DNA from: Crithidia sp. LVH-60A
Lineage: Eukaryota; Euglenozoa; Kinetoplastea; Trypanosomatida; Trypanosomatidae
Reading direction: 5' to 3'
DNA length: 64,000 nt
Assembly: GCA_030078075.1 (NCBI GenBank)
Contig: CP119638.1
Coordinates: 2,111,001-2,175,000, forward strand
Shown here: positions 31,696 to 42,942 of the stretch, piece after piece
Layout: each line of letters starts with the position of its first letter
Position numbering within the stretch: position 1 is the stretch's first letter
Position numbers and translations under genes: made by a program
The notes under the pieces: generated by a model
What the model was told of the DNA's origin: nothing
Seen by the model: only the letters and a program-made list of their open reading frames with translations
The model's database searches: none

Positions 31696-33765
31696 ATGCG
31701 GGTGACGCAACAACTGTGGAAGCAGACCCTCCACCCACCGAAGCGCGTTGTGCCTCTCGCGTCGAACCCCCTCACACGATGGTCGCGTCACCTCCCCCAG
31801 TGGCGGCAGCTTTCAGCATCTCTCACGGGTGTCTCCGTCGGCCTCGAGGGCTGTCACAGCGCCTTCAACGCCACCAACTCGATCCGCACCTGTCTGTATT
31901 TCCAGACCGCAGCCCCGCCCACGTTTCTGACCGTCTCCTCCTGGCGTGGCATTGAGCATGTGCAGGTGCGATCGGGCACTCAACTTGCGCCTATGGAGGA
32001 GATGGGTGCGATGGCTCTCCCTCCTCCTATTTCAGACTCTTCACTCCATAAAAACAGCACTTTACAGAGGGCCACTCCTGCAGCTTCTGATGCCAACGCC
32101 GCAGATAGTGATGAAGATCCCTTCGAGGGTGTTGCAATTTTTGGCGAAGATGCCTTTTTTCACTGTTCAAAGTCCGCTTTAACACAGAGTGATGCTGCGT
32201 CCCCCATTGTTGCCGTGGAGAACTTCACCGATCGGGCCCAGAGCGTCATGCAGACTCGCCTGCCCGCTGCGCTTCGTGACGGCCGGGTGCGGCTTGTCGT
32301 GGGCCACGAGAATTGGGGAGTGCGGCGGAGCCTGTTGCGTGCTAAAGACGCTAATCTAGATGCCGGTGTTGCAGCAGCTGCACTTCCTGTTGCAGATATG
32401 GTGGTGTACGTTCCCCAGTACGGCACGATTAGCTCTCTTAATGTGGTGACCTCGCTGGGAATTGCGCTCTTTTACTGCTACCTCGATGGCAACTGCCCAG
32501 AGGCGCGGACCATCTATCATGGTTCGCCTTTACATGCGTTGGAAAGCACCGCGCGAGACGCACTGGACGCAAAAACTTGCACGAACTCTCATCTCAGTGC
32601 TCTTCGGCAGCAAATACAGTCGTATCAGGACTACTTCAAGACGAATCTTCCCACACCATCGGTGCCTTCACCAGCGCGGGAAGATGATTTGAGTGATGTT
32701 ATGTCGAAGAGCAGTGCGCCCTCTGTGTCTACCACTTCTTCTGTAGACGCAGACGTGAACACGACACCGCGAATTGATCGCCGTCCCATTCACCCTGTAT
32801 TCTACAAGAAGGAGATGGCGGACATCCAAGATGTCCAACGCCGCTACCGGCAAGCCTTGCTGCAGTACAGCTATGCCACACAGGACTCTGCAAAGACCTC
32901 TTCCTCAGTGAATCATGGCCGTACGCCTTCCTTCTTTGGACTTTCTGTGCTGTACGAGAATGTGTTTGACCAGCGCAACTTTGGCGGATTAATTCGCAAC
33001 GCGAACGCCTTTCTCGTTGATCACATCTTGTACGTGGGGCGGCGCAAGTTTAACGTGGTGGGGGCGGTCGGCTCGTACCACTACACGCCTCCGGTCTATC
33101 TGGGCCAACTGCCGAGCGAGGACGACGACGAGGACGCTGACACACCGAATTGCGACGGATTAGACGAAGGTGTGCGTGACGATGCCACAGCAGAAGGTAG
33201 CAGCTGGGTTGTGTCTCTCAAAACCAAGGTGGAGGCGCTGTATAAAGCAGGAGAGGCTACTTTCTCTTCTGCTCCGCAAGAGTGGTGGCTACTGGACTGC
33301 GGTCACGGCTTCCTGTACGAGGAAGATTCTTCTAGGTCTGAGGCAGTGACTTGTGGGGTTGAAGGCCCTTGCATGGACGCGCATTCCAGCCGCACCTCAG
33401 GCGGAGATGCACAGACGGTGTCGGCGACTTCACTGCAACTCTATCACTCGCTTATCGCGGCAGGCAAGACTCACTGCTTGTGCGACAACGAAACGACTCT
33501 ACGCGATGCTCTCGCTGGTGGTCTGGTGCTTCTCGTGCCGCAGGAAGGGAAGCTACCCCACCCAGCCCTCATGCGGCTTTGCACGGGTGTGCTGACGGTC
33601 CTCCCTGACGGAGTGCATCATGCAGTGGTATCAGAAGCAGACGACACGGAGGTGAAGAGGGCAGAGGTGAAAGGTGGCCATCGTGGCTTGCCGTCGCAGG
33701 TGGCGAGCGGCATTGCCCTTCAGCGAATTTCAGCCGTCCTGCATCCTCGACTGGCGGCCCTATGA
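31696..33765 (+). CDS. Tandem SpoU (SPOUT) RNA 2'-O-ribose methyltransferase
   Basis: A 689-residue protein with two SpoU-like domains. The first has motif 1 (GLEGCHSAFNATNSIRTC, residues 49-66), motif 2 (LVVGHENWGV, about 200-209) and motif 3 (YVPQYGTISSLNVVTSLGIA, about 238-257). These form the AdoMet-binding trefoil knot, and this half resembles TrmH (tRNA Gm18) enzymes. The second has a good motif 1 (NVFDQRNFGGLIRNANAF then VDHILYVGRRKFN, about 422-453). Its motifs 2 and 3 are degenerate (GLVLLVPQEGKLPHPALMRL; GLPSQVASGIALQRIS without the SLN triplet). Residues 1-45 are basic with no acidic residue, like a mitochondrial presequence. Two Ser/Asp-rich linkers separate the parts. The substrate (tRNA or mitochondrial rRNA) is unknown. 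Confidence 0.87.
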   Translation: MRVTQQLWKQTLHPPKRVVPLASNPLTRWSRHLPQWRQLSASLTGVSVGLEGCHSAFNATNSIRTCLYFQTAAPPTFLTVSSWRGIEHVQVRSGTQLAPMEEMGAMALPPPISDSSLHKNSTLQRATPAASDANAADSDEDPFEGVAIFGEDAFFHCSKSALTQSDAASPIVAVENFTDRAQSVMQTRLPAALRDGRVRLVVGHENWGVRRSLLRAKDANLDAGVAAAALPVADMVVYVPQYGTISSLNVVTSLGIALFYCYLDGNCPEARTIYHGSPLHALESTARDALDAKTCTNSHLSALRQQIQSYQDYFKTNLPTPSVPSPAREDDLSDVMSKSSAPSVSTTSSVDADVNTTPRIDRRPIHPVFYKKEMADIQDVQRRYRQALLQYSYATQDSAKTSSSVNHGRTPSFFGLSVLYENVFDQRNFGGLIRNANAFLVDHILYVGRRKFNVVGAVGSYHYTPPVYLGQLPSEDDDEDADTPNCDGLDEGVRDDATAEGSSWVVSLKTKVEALYKAGEATFSSAPQEWWLLDCGHGFLYEEDSSRSEAVTCGVEGPCMDAHSSRTSGGDAQTVSATSLQLYHSLIAAGKTHCLCDNETTLRDALAGGLVLLVPQEGKLPHPALMRLCTGVLTVLPDGVHHAVVSEADDTEVKRAEVKGGHRGLPSQVASGIALQRISAVLHPRLAAL

Positions 33766-34614
33766 AGAGGGTGGCGTGGAAAGTTTGGTGTGGAGGTCGG
33801 GACTTGTTTTTTATTGGATACAAGAGGTGCTTCTCTTATCATCACAGACTACTTTTTGTCCTTTTAAAATGCCAGGTTGAAGTAGATGCAAAAATGTTTC
33901 AAGCGTATTGTGGTGCAGCCGCCGCTTATCAGGTAAGGCCTCTTCAGCGTTGTGAAGCAGAAAACGGTCAAATGGTTCACCATAATTTACTACTTGAAGG
34001 GCTCCAGAGAAGCAATTGCATCGCCACTGCTTTTTGGTGTACACCAGCACTCAACTTAATCAAACTCTCTTGTCTCCCTTTTTCTAATTCTCTTTTTCGT
34101 TTTTCTCACATTGCTACTCAAGCGCAGATATGCGTTTGGTACGGAAAGAAGAATAAAACAGGAAAGGAAACGGAACAAACACGGGACATCAAGTGCCAAC
34201 AAACCTCTGCAATACTTCTCCTCGGGAAAGTGCCCAACAACAAAAACAAAAAAAAAGGCATAGCTACTTACACAAGATCTGGAAAAAAAAACCCATAAAA
34301 ACGTTCAACATACCCACACCGAGCACTTTTACCCTGTAGCTGTCCCTAAACACAACAGCATAGAATCTGCTTCGGCTGCCACTGCGAGCCCACGCACGTC
34401 GGAGAGAAAGAAAGAGAGTGAGAGTCGAAGCAGGAGGCACCCGCTATCGCTGAGCTCTTCTCACGCAACACACTCTTGCTTTATCGCACTATTTTTTCCT
34501 ACTGTTTTCCCATAGATCCCCTACGGTCGCTCATAGAACCACACGAGTTGTCGTCTCTCTTTCCCACCGCTGCTCTCGAGAAAAGAAACATAGACCGCGA
34601 GAGAGAGAGGCACC
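33766..34614 (+). other. Spacer
   Basis: No gene seen. A-rich runs lie near 34240-34300. The open frame 33762-34298 overlaps the end of the methyltransferase and has no coding character. Confidence 0.7.
34514..34515 (+). promoter_or_regulatory. Predicted spliced-leader acceptor for the 34615 gene
   Basis: AG in TTTTCCCATAG after a T/C-rich tract; 100 bases before the ATG. Confidence 0.55.
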
Positions 34615-36966
34615 ATGATGGACAAGATAGCGAAGCACAAGGAGACCATTCTCTTTGCTTCCTGTGCCGTCGCGCTCGTCGGCTCCGTTCTCCTCCTCCA
34701 AAAGGCCACCACCCCATCACAACACCGCCGACACGCCGGCTCCTCCGTCTCCCGCGGCGTCCCGCGCTCACGGCCAGCCAGCCGCGGTCCAGCCGGTGGC
34801 GCACGCAGCCGCAGCTCCAGTCGCGTGCGCAGCCGCAGTGGCGTTGAAAAAGAGAGCGGTCCAGCCCCTAGCTCCACAAACCCCGTAGCGGCAGCAGCAG
34901 CAGCAGCAGCGGGGGAGCGAAGTCACGGCAGTCGCATTCGTGACCCTTCGCAGCCACACGCACATCGTCACCACTCAAGCCAGCGCAACCTCCCACCGAG
35001 CACCACAACGCCTAACGCTGCTACAGCCACTAAGTCGGCTGCTGCGACGGCGGCTTCATCAGAGCCGAAGCGCACGCTGACGGTGGAGGCCGTCGCACAA
35101 CACAAGAAGGCGCTCGGCACCGCTAACGCACTGCAGCGTCCCGACCAAGCCGAGACAGCCAGCGCAGCTCTTCTCCACCGCGATGTTCGCACCAGTGGCG
35201 GCGGTCGCACCGGCGGTAGCGTCGGCGACGACGGAGCGTATCACCGCAGCGCGTCCAATGCAGCGACGGTGGGGAGTCAAGCCTTTCTCGGCGCACCACC
35301 GACTACAACGGGCTCTGCTGTACCGATTGCACCAGCTGTCGATCCGCGAGGTGAAGAGGAAGTCGCGGGTGCGGAGTCGACAAAGGCCATTCTGCCGCCG
35401 CGTTCACCGCGGCTCGATAACGCTACACCTCTCCCAGCTGCGGTGCCGCCTGTGAGCGCCGATTCACGCACAGGAGCGCACAAGAAGACAGCGGCACCGC
35501 GTACATTCCTAACGGATCACGGAACGCAGACAGAGCTCACGACCGGGGAGGGCGAGGACGGCCGCACGCGTCTCTTTGCCGACGAAACCCCGCATCGCTG
35601 GATGCAGACCGGAATGCCGAGTCCCATTGCTGCCGCTGCGGCGGGGGAAGCAAACAACTCCACACTGCTGAACTGCACCGGGCTGGGCTGGACGCCTGTG
35701 CGCGAGACGGACCAGACGAAGCCGATGAACACCGTGGCGCGTACAGGGCAAAGCGGCGATGACGTGTCTCTGCTCGTTGTCCCGCGCTACTTTGTGTCGC
35801 GGCTTGAGGCTCAGGTGCGCGCACTCGTACACCACATCGTGGAACACGATGCGGGCGAGCGAGCCTGGATGCAGCTGTACGTCTACCTCTCGGAGTTACC
35901 GCTGCCGGTGCGGAAGATTCTCACGGAGCGCGATCGGTGTGGCGTGACTTCGTCGTTTGTGAGTTTGGCGATCACCATGGCCCAGGAGCTGCGACACTCG
36001 TATGTGCGTAACGATGTGGAGGCAGAGGACGACGAGGTAGCTGCAGCTGCGACCTCTCTTCCGCAGGAGGTGCTACACCTGCTTCAGCAGGGCACCCCGA
36101 GGCAGACGGCCATGCATTTTAAGCTCCGCGGCGGCAGTTGCGTGTGCGTCGACGGCGTCTTCATACCGGACGCGAAAGGTCATCGCCGCTCCGCACGGTT
36201 CGCACACGTGCAGCTCTCTACCTCCTCGTCTTCGTCGTCGCGATCGACCTCTGCGCCTGGCAGCGCCGACGGCGCCGACGGCCACGGTGATGGTTCGTTG
36301 TCCACCGTGGTTGCGATTGTAAAGCATCTCGAGAAGTACCGTGCCCTCGTGCAGGCAGCAGAGTCCACGTCAGCTTCTCGCATAGAGGCCAAAGATGACG
36401 GCGACTCGGAAGATGGCGGAGCGACGGCGGAAGCACAGGCCACCACGCCGCTGCAGGGCAGGGACGATTCCCGCCTTGCGGAGACAACACAGGCGCTGGA
36501 GCAGCTCCACGCGCAGCAGCAGCAGCTCGCGTCCCTTCTCGCCGCGTTTCTCCAGCTCCGGTACACGGAAGAATTCCAGGCAATGCGACAGACCGTCACG
36601 TCGGCTCCCTTTGCGTGTGACTTTATTGAGCTGACAGCAGCAGCGCAGCGGCTCTTGGAGGGCGGGGCACTCTCACCCGACCACCTGCGCTCCTCGACGC
36701 TGCCGCAGCTGCAGGTGCCGCCAACGCAGCGGCGCGTCATGCGCTCCGAGAGCACCACGGATGCGCGAGACACGAGCATTGGTACGACGACCTCTGTCCG
36801 ATCCGACTCGACCCTGCATGCCGCCGCCGCAGGAACAGCGGCACCGACGCAGCCGCGACGCAGTTTGAAGGCCCGCACGCCGATGAAGCCGAGCATTCGG
36901 TACCCCATTCAGCGTGTAGTGTCCAACGCGCCGTCGCCAGTCGCCGCCTCCTCGCAGCTGCAATGA
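34615..36966 (+). CDS. Large disordered protein with N-terminal membrane anchor; unknown
   Basis: I do not recognise this 783-residue protein. Residues 1-30 contain one hydrophobic helix (TILFASCAVALVGSVLLL) after a short basic segment, with Lys/Arg-rich sequence after it, so it is a likely single-pass anchor. Residues about 35-290 are Ser/Ala/Pro/Arg/Thr-rich and probably disordered, with an Ala-run near residue 95. A folded-looking part spans about 375-500 (SLLVVPRYFVSRLEAQVRAL, WMQLYVYLSELPLPVRKILT) with helices and a conserved-looking GGSCVCVDGVFIPDAKG. After an acidic Ser-rich linker, a Gln-rich coiled coil (LEQLHAQQQQLASLLAAFLQ) precedes another disordered basic tail. It could tether something to a membrane (ER or mitochondrial outer membrane), but nothing shows which. 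Confidence 0.8.
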   Translation: MMDKIAKHKETILFASCAVALVGSVLLLQKATTPSQHRRHAGSSVSRGVPRSRPASRGPAGGARSRSSSRVRSRSGVEKESGPAPSSTNPVAAAAAAAAGERSHGSRIRDPSQPHAHRHHSSQRNLPPSTTTPNAATATKSAAATAASSEPKRTLTVEAVAQHKKALGTANALQRPDQAETASAALLHRDVRTSGGGRTGGSVGDDGAYHRSASNAATVGSQAFLGAPPTTTGSAVPIAPAVDPRGEEEVAGAESTKAILPPRSPRLDNATPLPAAVPPVSADSRTGAHKKTAAPRTFLTDHGTQTELTTGEGEDGRTRLFADETPHRWMQTGMPSPIAAAAAGEANNSTLLNCTGLGWTPVRETDQTKPMNTVARTGQSGDDVSLLVVPRYFVSRLEAQVRALVHHIVEHDAGERAWMQLYVYLSELPLPVRKILTERDRCGVTSSFVSLAITMAQELRHSYVRNDVEAEDDEVAAAATSLPQEVLHLLQQGTPRQTAMHFKLRGGSCVCVDGVFIPDAKGHRRSARFAHVQLSTSSSSSSRSTSAPGSADGADGHGDGSLSTVVAIVKHLEKYRALVQAAESTSASRIEAKDDGDSEDGGATAEAQATTPLQGRDDSRLAETTQALEQLHAQQQQLASLLAAFLQLRYTEEFQAMRQTVTSAPFACDFIELTAAAQRLLEGGALSPDHLRSSTLPQLQVPPTQRRVMRSESTTDARDTSIGTTTSVRSDSTLHAAAAGTAAPTQPRRSLKARTPMKPSIRYPIQRVVSNAPSPVAASSQLQ

Positions 36967-39167
36967 AGCTCGACCTACGCGTACTGCGTAAGTTTAGTCT
37001 CGCGGGTTTACAAACTTTTTTTTTTTTTGTTGCCTCACTAGCAAAACTTTTCTTGTGCTTCTTCATCATAGAAGTGGTGAAACGTTATCAAAACGTCTTC
37101 GATAGAGCTCATCGAGAAAAATTAATTTTCTCGTGAATCTTTTTTTTTTGTGTGTGTGTGTTTGTATGTTGTCGAGAGCACTGCGTCTATTATTTGTTTT
37201 GTACTTTTTCTAATCCCTTCTAATTATTCTGCCCTTGCCACTGCTCGTGGCTTGTACAAGCTGGTCCCGTCACCCGATGCGAAAGCACGAGTGGACGCCT
37301 GCAGTGGTGTGTTCATGCTATTTGAGCTTCACCATTTCTATTAATGGCGAGAGAGAAAATCACAAAGAGTTACCAAAGATATTTGTCGTCCGTTCTGTAG
37401 AAAATTAGGGAAAGCTGATGAGAGAATCTTCGCGACTCATCTATAGCTGCTAGCGGTTTTGTGCGTTTCCTAGATGCCCTTAATGTTTGTTGAGATTTAC
37501 CTTGCGTCTATTTCAATTTATAGACGAGATCGTATCTTTCCCTCCTCCTGTCCACTCTTTCTTTCTTTCTTTCCCCTTCTCTATGTTTCATCTCCCTCCT
37601 TTTCACGATGGCAAGTCTCAAAAGGTGCGAAATAGAAGTCGAGAGTTGTTTCGTTTCGTATTTTTTCTTCTTCTTGTTTTCTGTTGTTGTTGCTCACGAG
37701 ATACACATCTTTCATTACCCACTAACGGATCTGTTCGCCGTGCTCCCTTTGCCGAGGTCAGCACGCACACAAACACACACGCGTAAAAAAAAAAAAAAGA
37801 AACGCTCCTTGGTGTACTTCTTCTCTTGCTTTTCCGATTCGCTCTTTTTGTTTGTCTTTTGTTTGTTTTATTTTTTGAAGTTGATCCTGCTCGCACCGAT
37901 CTTCCTCTACTCCTCTTCTTTCTACTTTTCGTTTACTCCCCCCGTCATCAATACAAAGACATTCACATCTACCCCTCACAGCTCCCTACGCATTATTCCC
38001 TTTTCTTCTTCCCCACCGCAGAGGCCCCAAAACAACAACAGAAAAAAAGAAAGCCTCAGCGACTGAGCATACACATCCGAATCCACTCTCTCATTCTGTT
38101 GTGCTACGTGAAACAAACAAACAAGAAGAAACGCTTGGAGCAGTGTCCGGCAGTGTATCTTCTTTTTCGTTTGCCCTCCCAACTTGCGCTCGCACTCGTT
38201 GCTGCCTGCGTGCGCCAGTCCGCGCTTCTTTTCCGCCTGTTTCTCGTTCCATCCGTGTTGCTGCTGGGGAGATCACAACAGTCCTTCTACGACACCACGC
38301 CTCTCTCTCTAGCCCCATCTAATTGTACCCCAGCGAAGCCTCTTCACCTGCCATACCAGTGAACCCTTACCGCGATTTTTCTCCCTTTTCCCAGTAATAC
38401 ACCACACGGATCGCCTCAGTGAGTCAAGAACCCGTTCAGATACACACACACCCACCCAAACACAGTTGAACGACCAAAACTACGTGTGTCTTCTGCCATT
38501 GAGAAATCTCTTACTTTTCAATAGGTGGCTTACGAGGTAGACAAAAGCCACAGGAACTACCTTTTTTTTTTTTCCTCTGCATTGTTGTGGTGTCAAGTGC
38601 GTTTTCCAGCACAGAACAAGCTCACGTACGTGTGTGTGTGGGTACGCTTTTCCCTCCTCCGCAGTCTAACGGTTTAGTACTGTTCTTTTTTTTTTTTGGT
38701 AGTTTGTCGTTGACATTTACGCCGTGCTGTGACCGGGACTGTAACAAACAACCTCCAAAAAAGAATTCATCTTCTTGTTTTCTTCCTGCTCTATTCACTT
38801 TTTTACCTGCATGTCCATTGACTTCTTGGCTTACTTTTGCTGTTGACTTTTCTCGTTGCCCTTCTTTGTGTTTCTTTAGTCACTCCTTGTGTTTGTGTGA
38901 GTTTGTCTCTATTCGAAGTATCAGCTTCACGGCTTTTATTTTCTGCGTTGGCCGTCCACATTTTCCTTTGACACCTCGACCCGCGCTCGTGAACGTTTTC
39001 GTTGCACGTACGAAGCTAAAAGAAAAGGAGTAAAAGACTTGAACCAAAGCACCAAGATAATAGTGTTTTTTACGCGTTGAGAAGAAGCCGCGTTGTCTTT
39101 TTTCTCTTTTTTTGCGACACACCCAAGCAGACGCGTGCCGCACACAAGCACTTTCTCTCTCTCTGTA
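36967..39167 (+). other. Gene-free spacer
   Basis: About 2.2 kb, AT- and pyrimidine-rich, with T-runs at 37017-37029, 37139-37149 and 38686-38698 and an A-run at 37785-37798. Open frames (37608-38362, 38587-39033) are Phe/Ser/Leu-rich and not convincing. Confidence 0.7.
39126..39127 (+). promoter_or_regulatory. Predicted spliced-leader acceptor for the PP2C gene
   Basis: AG in CACCCAAG after the T/C tract 39091-39112; 41 bases before the ATG. A further AG follows three bases later. Confidence 0.5.
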
Positions 39168-40875
39168 ATGGCACCGAAGCGTGCACCGCCGCGCCGGCCG
39201 CCGACGAAGCAGCCGATGAACTCTGTCAAGCAGGTGCACTACCTCAACCAGCAGCAGGCACAGATGACGCGCATGTTCCAGCAGCAGGCCCGCGACCGCC
39301 GCACTCAAATTGTGCGGTCGGTCGTCCTGTTTATCCTACTCGTGCTCATCGCCACCTACACCTACCGCTCCTACGGCCTCGTCGTGATGATCGCGGTGGT
39401 GGTGGCGGGGTGGATGATGGGCTTCTTGGAAGTGGTGCAGCTTGCGATTGCCTGGGTGGTGCGCAACGCTGCGCAGCCGAGCTACGACGAGCTGCTGCGT
39501 CGTGCGGATATCTTGAGCCACCCCATAAAGACGAAGGAGACGGTGTCGGGTGAGAACGAGTACCTCGCGTATGGCTGCAGCAGCATGCAGGGCTGGCGCC
39601 GATCAATGGAAGACGCGCACACGCTGTTAACGCTTGACAAGGGCGGCTTCTTCGGTGTGTACGACGGCCACAGCGGCGCGGCCACCTCGAAGTACTGCGG
39701 GGAGTACATGTTTCAGTTTGTCCATCAGACTCCTGCCTTTATGCGCGGTGAGTTCTCGCAGGCGCTCTACGACGGCTTCATCGCGCTGGACAAGTACCTT
39801 CATTCCCTGCCGAGCTTCGAGCGGGGTGGCTGCGCGGCGGTGGTGCTCTACGTCGATGCCGATGTCCTCTACTGTGCCAACGCGGGCGACAGTCGCTGCA
39901 TCATGTGCCGCAACGGTAGCGTCGATGCCCTCAGCAACGATCACAAGCCCTTTCTCCCTGGCGAGCAGATGCGCATTGAGCGGGCAGGCTGTTACGTGTT
40001 GAACCGCCGCGTGAACGGTATGCTGGCGCTAAGCCGCGCGATTGGTGACTTTATGTTCAAGAACAACTCGCAGGTTACGTGGGAGATGCAGGCGGTGACG
40101 TGCGCGCCGGAGGTGCGTATGACGCGCCTGAATCGCGACAAGGACGAGTTTGCCGTGTTGGCCTGTGACGGTATCTGGGACATGATGACGAGCGAGCAAG
40201 TTGTAGAGTTTGTGCGGCCGCGTATTCAGCAGCGTGTGCCACTGGGCCGCATCTGCGAGGAGCTGATGGATGCCTGCCTGTCGCCGCAACCCTTTGGGCT
40301 CGGGTGCGACAACATGTCCGTCATCATCGTGACCTTCAAGCGCGGTCCGCAGGGGGTGCAGGTGTCGGGCAGCGGGTCGACAGGGAGCGCGAGCGGCAAT
40401 TTCACCGCCGCAGGTGGCGCCTCAGTGCAGGCAGATGAGCACGTAAGTGGCAAGGCCGACGGCGCAGCGGGAGAGGGGAAAAGGAAGTGGAAGCCACGAC
40501 CACGGCAGCCCCACGTCTGCCACTCCGAGCGCCGCAGAACGCGATGGCACGCACGACGACAACACGAACGAGGCAGGAAGAGCGCTGCCTGCTCGTCCCC
40601 TTAGTCCCCCAGCGCAGTCACCCAACGCGAAGACGTCGGCTTCTGTCCCGATGGGGAACGCCACGTCGCCTGAGACGGTGCCGCTCAGCAGCGGCAACGC
40701 ACACAACGGTGCGGCGCAGCACACGGGTGGCGGTGGTGGTAATGAGAAGGACGGCTCTTATGCCGCTGCTGGGCGGGGGAACGTGATGCGGCCGAGCACG
40801 TCGTCGCCGCCGCGGTCGGGAGCGAGCTCACCAGACGCCTCCGCCGATCGCAGCGCGAAGCGGAAGAGTTCTTGA
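39168..40875 (+). CDS. Membrane-anchored protein phosphatase 2C; frame broken once near the C-terminus
   Basis: A PP2C-family Ser/Thr phosphatase of about 568 residues. Residues 1-45 are basic and Gln-rich. Residues about 46-95 form two or three hydrophobic helices (SVVLFILLVLIATYTYRSYG, LVVMIAVVVAGWMMGFLEVV), so the enzyme is membrane-bound. The catalytic domain has every metal-site motif: RRSMEDAH, FFGVYDGHSG, ANAGDSRCIM, NDHKP, LSRAIGDFMFK, LACDGIWDMM and CDNMSVIIV. After the domain is a Gly/Ser tail in frame 0, which at the GGGG 40475-40478 changes to frame 1. One surplus G explains it: the joined tail reads AGEGKGSGSHDHGSPTSATP and runs to 40875 as a Ser/Pro/Asn-rich disordered end. If the break is real the protein stops at 40604 with a basic tail; the catalytic domain is intact either way. 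Confidence 0.92.
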
Positions 40876-42540
40876 ACAGCACAAGGGGTATCGTTACTGT
40901 TCGATGGAAAACGACATTTCTGATTGCCCTGTTGCCGCGCGCTTTCTTTCAACTTGATGAGCTCATAAGAGTGGCACCGTTTTGTCCCCGCTTTTCATCA
41001 CCGTTCGGCTTCATCTGCTCGTATTCTTGCACCACAAGCAGCCACTCAGTATTTTTTTTTTTTTTGGCGCAGAGATGTAGTGCACCTTTCTGTTAAAGAC
41101 CTGAGTATCAACCACGCATGCTTTTTTCTCTCTCATAGAAGCCCGTTCTCCAATACTATAGGTGCGTCGTGCATCTTTTCTTGAATAATGCCTGGCAGAT
41201 ACGTTGCACTTTCTTTTTCACTCTCACTCTCTTTTCCTAGTACCAAGCGTTGAACTTTTTTTTTGTGTGTATGAGTGTATGGAACAGCTGTGTGCCCCTT
41301 AAAGCTGATCTGCTTGTGGTGTGATGAAGCTTCTTAGCAGTGTCGACATTGGCTCCTCACCGTTTTTATGTACCCTATGAAAGCCACTTTCGCGGCGCTT
41401 TTTTTCCTTTTCCTTCTTTCACGTGTTGTGAACTCCTGTGCTCTCATCGCAGTGTGCTTCTGTATGTGTGTCTGTGTTACTGCATGATGTGTTTGGAATT
41501 GAGTTTGTGTCTGCGGGCGAAGGTAAGCTTAAGCGCATCGCGCCACGTCTTATGTTTTTTCGCGTTTGTTTTATAGAGTCATTAAGAAGAGAATTGCGCC
41601 TGCTGTCACTCCGGTATAATTTTTTCTTAGCTTTTCTGTTGCTGCGAAACGATGCCGTTTATGTGGTGGGGTTATTAGTGTTACACGACCAGTAAGCATG
41701 CGTGCTTTCTTGGCGCATCTGTTCCCTCCACGCTTTGTACTTTGCTTTGTTTTTTTTTTCTGTACGTCACTCTCTCTGTCTGTGTGTGTTTGTATGGTCA
41801 CGCGGCTCTTGATCCTAAACGCTTGTGCTCACGTTTCATGAATTTTTTTTTCTTTATTCTCCTTTGTGTGTGCGACTCTTTTGTTTTTCTTTTCTGACCT
41901 GTTTTCCTTGCTTTTTGCAATCCTCTTTACTCTGTGTTTATTCGTTGTGTTGTTTTCCCCCGCTCCCACAGCCCAATCCCACCCCAGTGAAGGAGTACGA
42001 AGTGTGTCGATCCAATTGCGAACTAAAAATAGGGGAAACATGAGCACAACAATAGCTGCTCTCATTTATCTCTCTTATGCCTCGAGCGATGAGTCGTGAG
42101 AGGCCCATAGTAATCCGCCCGGAGGCGGAGAAAGGGAGCGAGAATTTCGGTTTTGTGTTGAGGTGCATGACAGAAAAAACGAAAGTTGTGTGGTCACGCC
42201 CGCGGTGTATAGTCGCTGCAGAAAAGGAGAAAACACCGATGCTAGAGTGAGCTCCTCGGAACTTCCCTGCGTGCTCGAGAACAGTGCGCACGTCAATGGA
42301 GACACCGTTGCTGCTCTTGCACCGCAAAAAAAAGGGTTTGAAATGCAGGTGCGTATTTCTTCTGATAATGAATAGCACATTCCATACCTACGCATATTTC
42401 CACTGGTTTTATTCAAAACACTTTGTGTCTTTTTTTTTTCTACCGTCTTACTCTTCCATATTCATCGCCTACCCTATTAGTCAATTTGCCTTGCGTGAGT
42501 TATTTCTTTTCCCCCTTCTTCTTACCACCCAGTCGGGCAA
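40876..42540 (+). other. Spacer
   Basis: About 1.7 kb with no credible gene. T-runs lie near 41051-41064, 41250-41260 and 41750-41760. Pyrimidine-rich from 42420 to 42475. Confidence 0.7.
42479..42480 (+). promoter_or_regulatory. Predicted spliced-leader acceptor for the 42541 gene
   Basis: AG in ACCCTATTAG after the pyrimidine stretch 42428-42475; 61 bases before the ATG. Confidence 0.55.
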
Positions 42541-42942
42541 ATGGCTTCCAATACCGAATCGATGCAGGTCGCGAAGCGGCGCCACACCGCCTCTGAGGTG
42601 CTCGACATGCCCTCGGAGGACTTTGCCAGTCTTCACCTCCAGCCTCTGCAGGACGACACGTGGATTCGCCAAGAGCAAATCGTCCACATGGAGAACCTCG
42701 TCGAGACGGAGGGCGGGGAGCGAATTAAGAAGGAGATCTTGAAGGACTACATCGAGGAGAAGGCGCGACAGGGCACCTACAAGACCGACCCGATCTTGGA
42801 GGGCATGCTGTATCAGGAGAACCTGATGCGGGATTACCGCCAGAGCCGGCACACCGAGGACGCTGCCACGGCCAAGACGTACCGCCAGAAGCTGATGGAA
42901 GAACATCGGAGGGCACGTGCAATTCGGGAGGCAGAGATGTGA
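42541..42942 (+). CDS. Hypothetical protein, 133 residues
   Basis: I do not recognise this small charged protein. Residues 10-40 look extended (KRRHTASEVLDMPSEDFASL). From about 43 on it is a long amphipathic helix rich in Glu, Arg and Gln (WIRQEQIVHMENLVETEGGE, ERIKKEILKDYIEEKARQGT) that continues almost to the end (AKTYRQKLMEEHRRARAIRE). There is no targeting signal or membrane segment. GC-rich codon use and the ATG 61 bases after an acceptor-like site support a real gene. A structural subunit of a larger complex is plausible but unproved. Confidence 0.82.
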   Translation: MASNTESMQVAKRRHTASEVLDMPSEDFASLHLQPLQDDTWIRQEQIVHMENLVETEGGERIKKEILKDYIEEKARQGTYKTDPILEGMLYQENLMRDYRQSRHTEDAATAKTYRQKLMEEHRRARAIREAEM

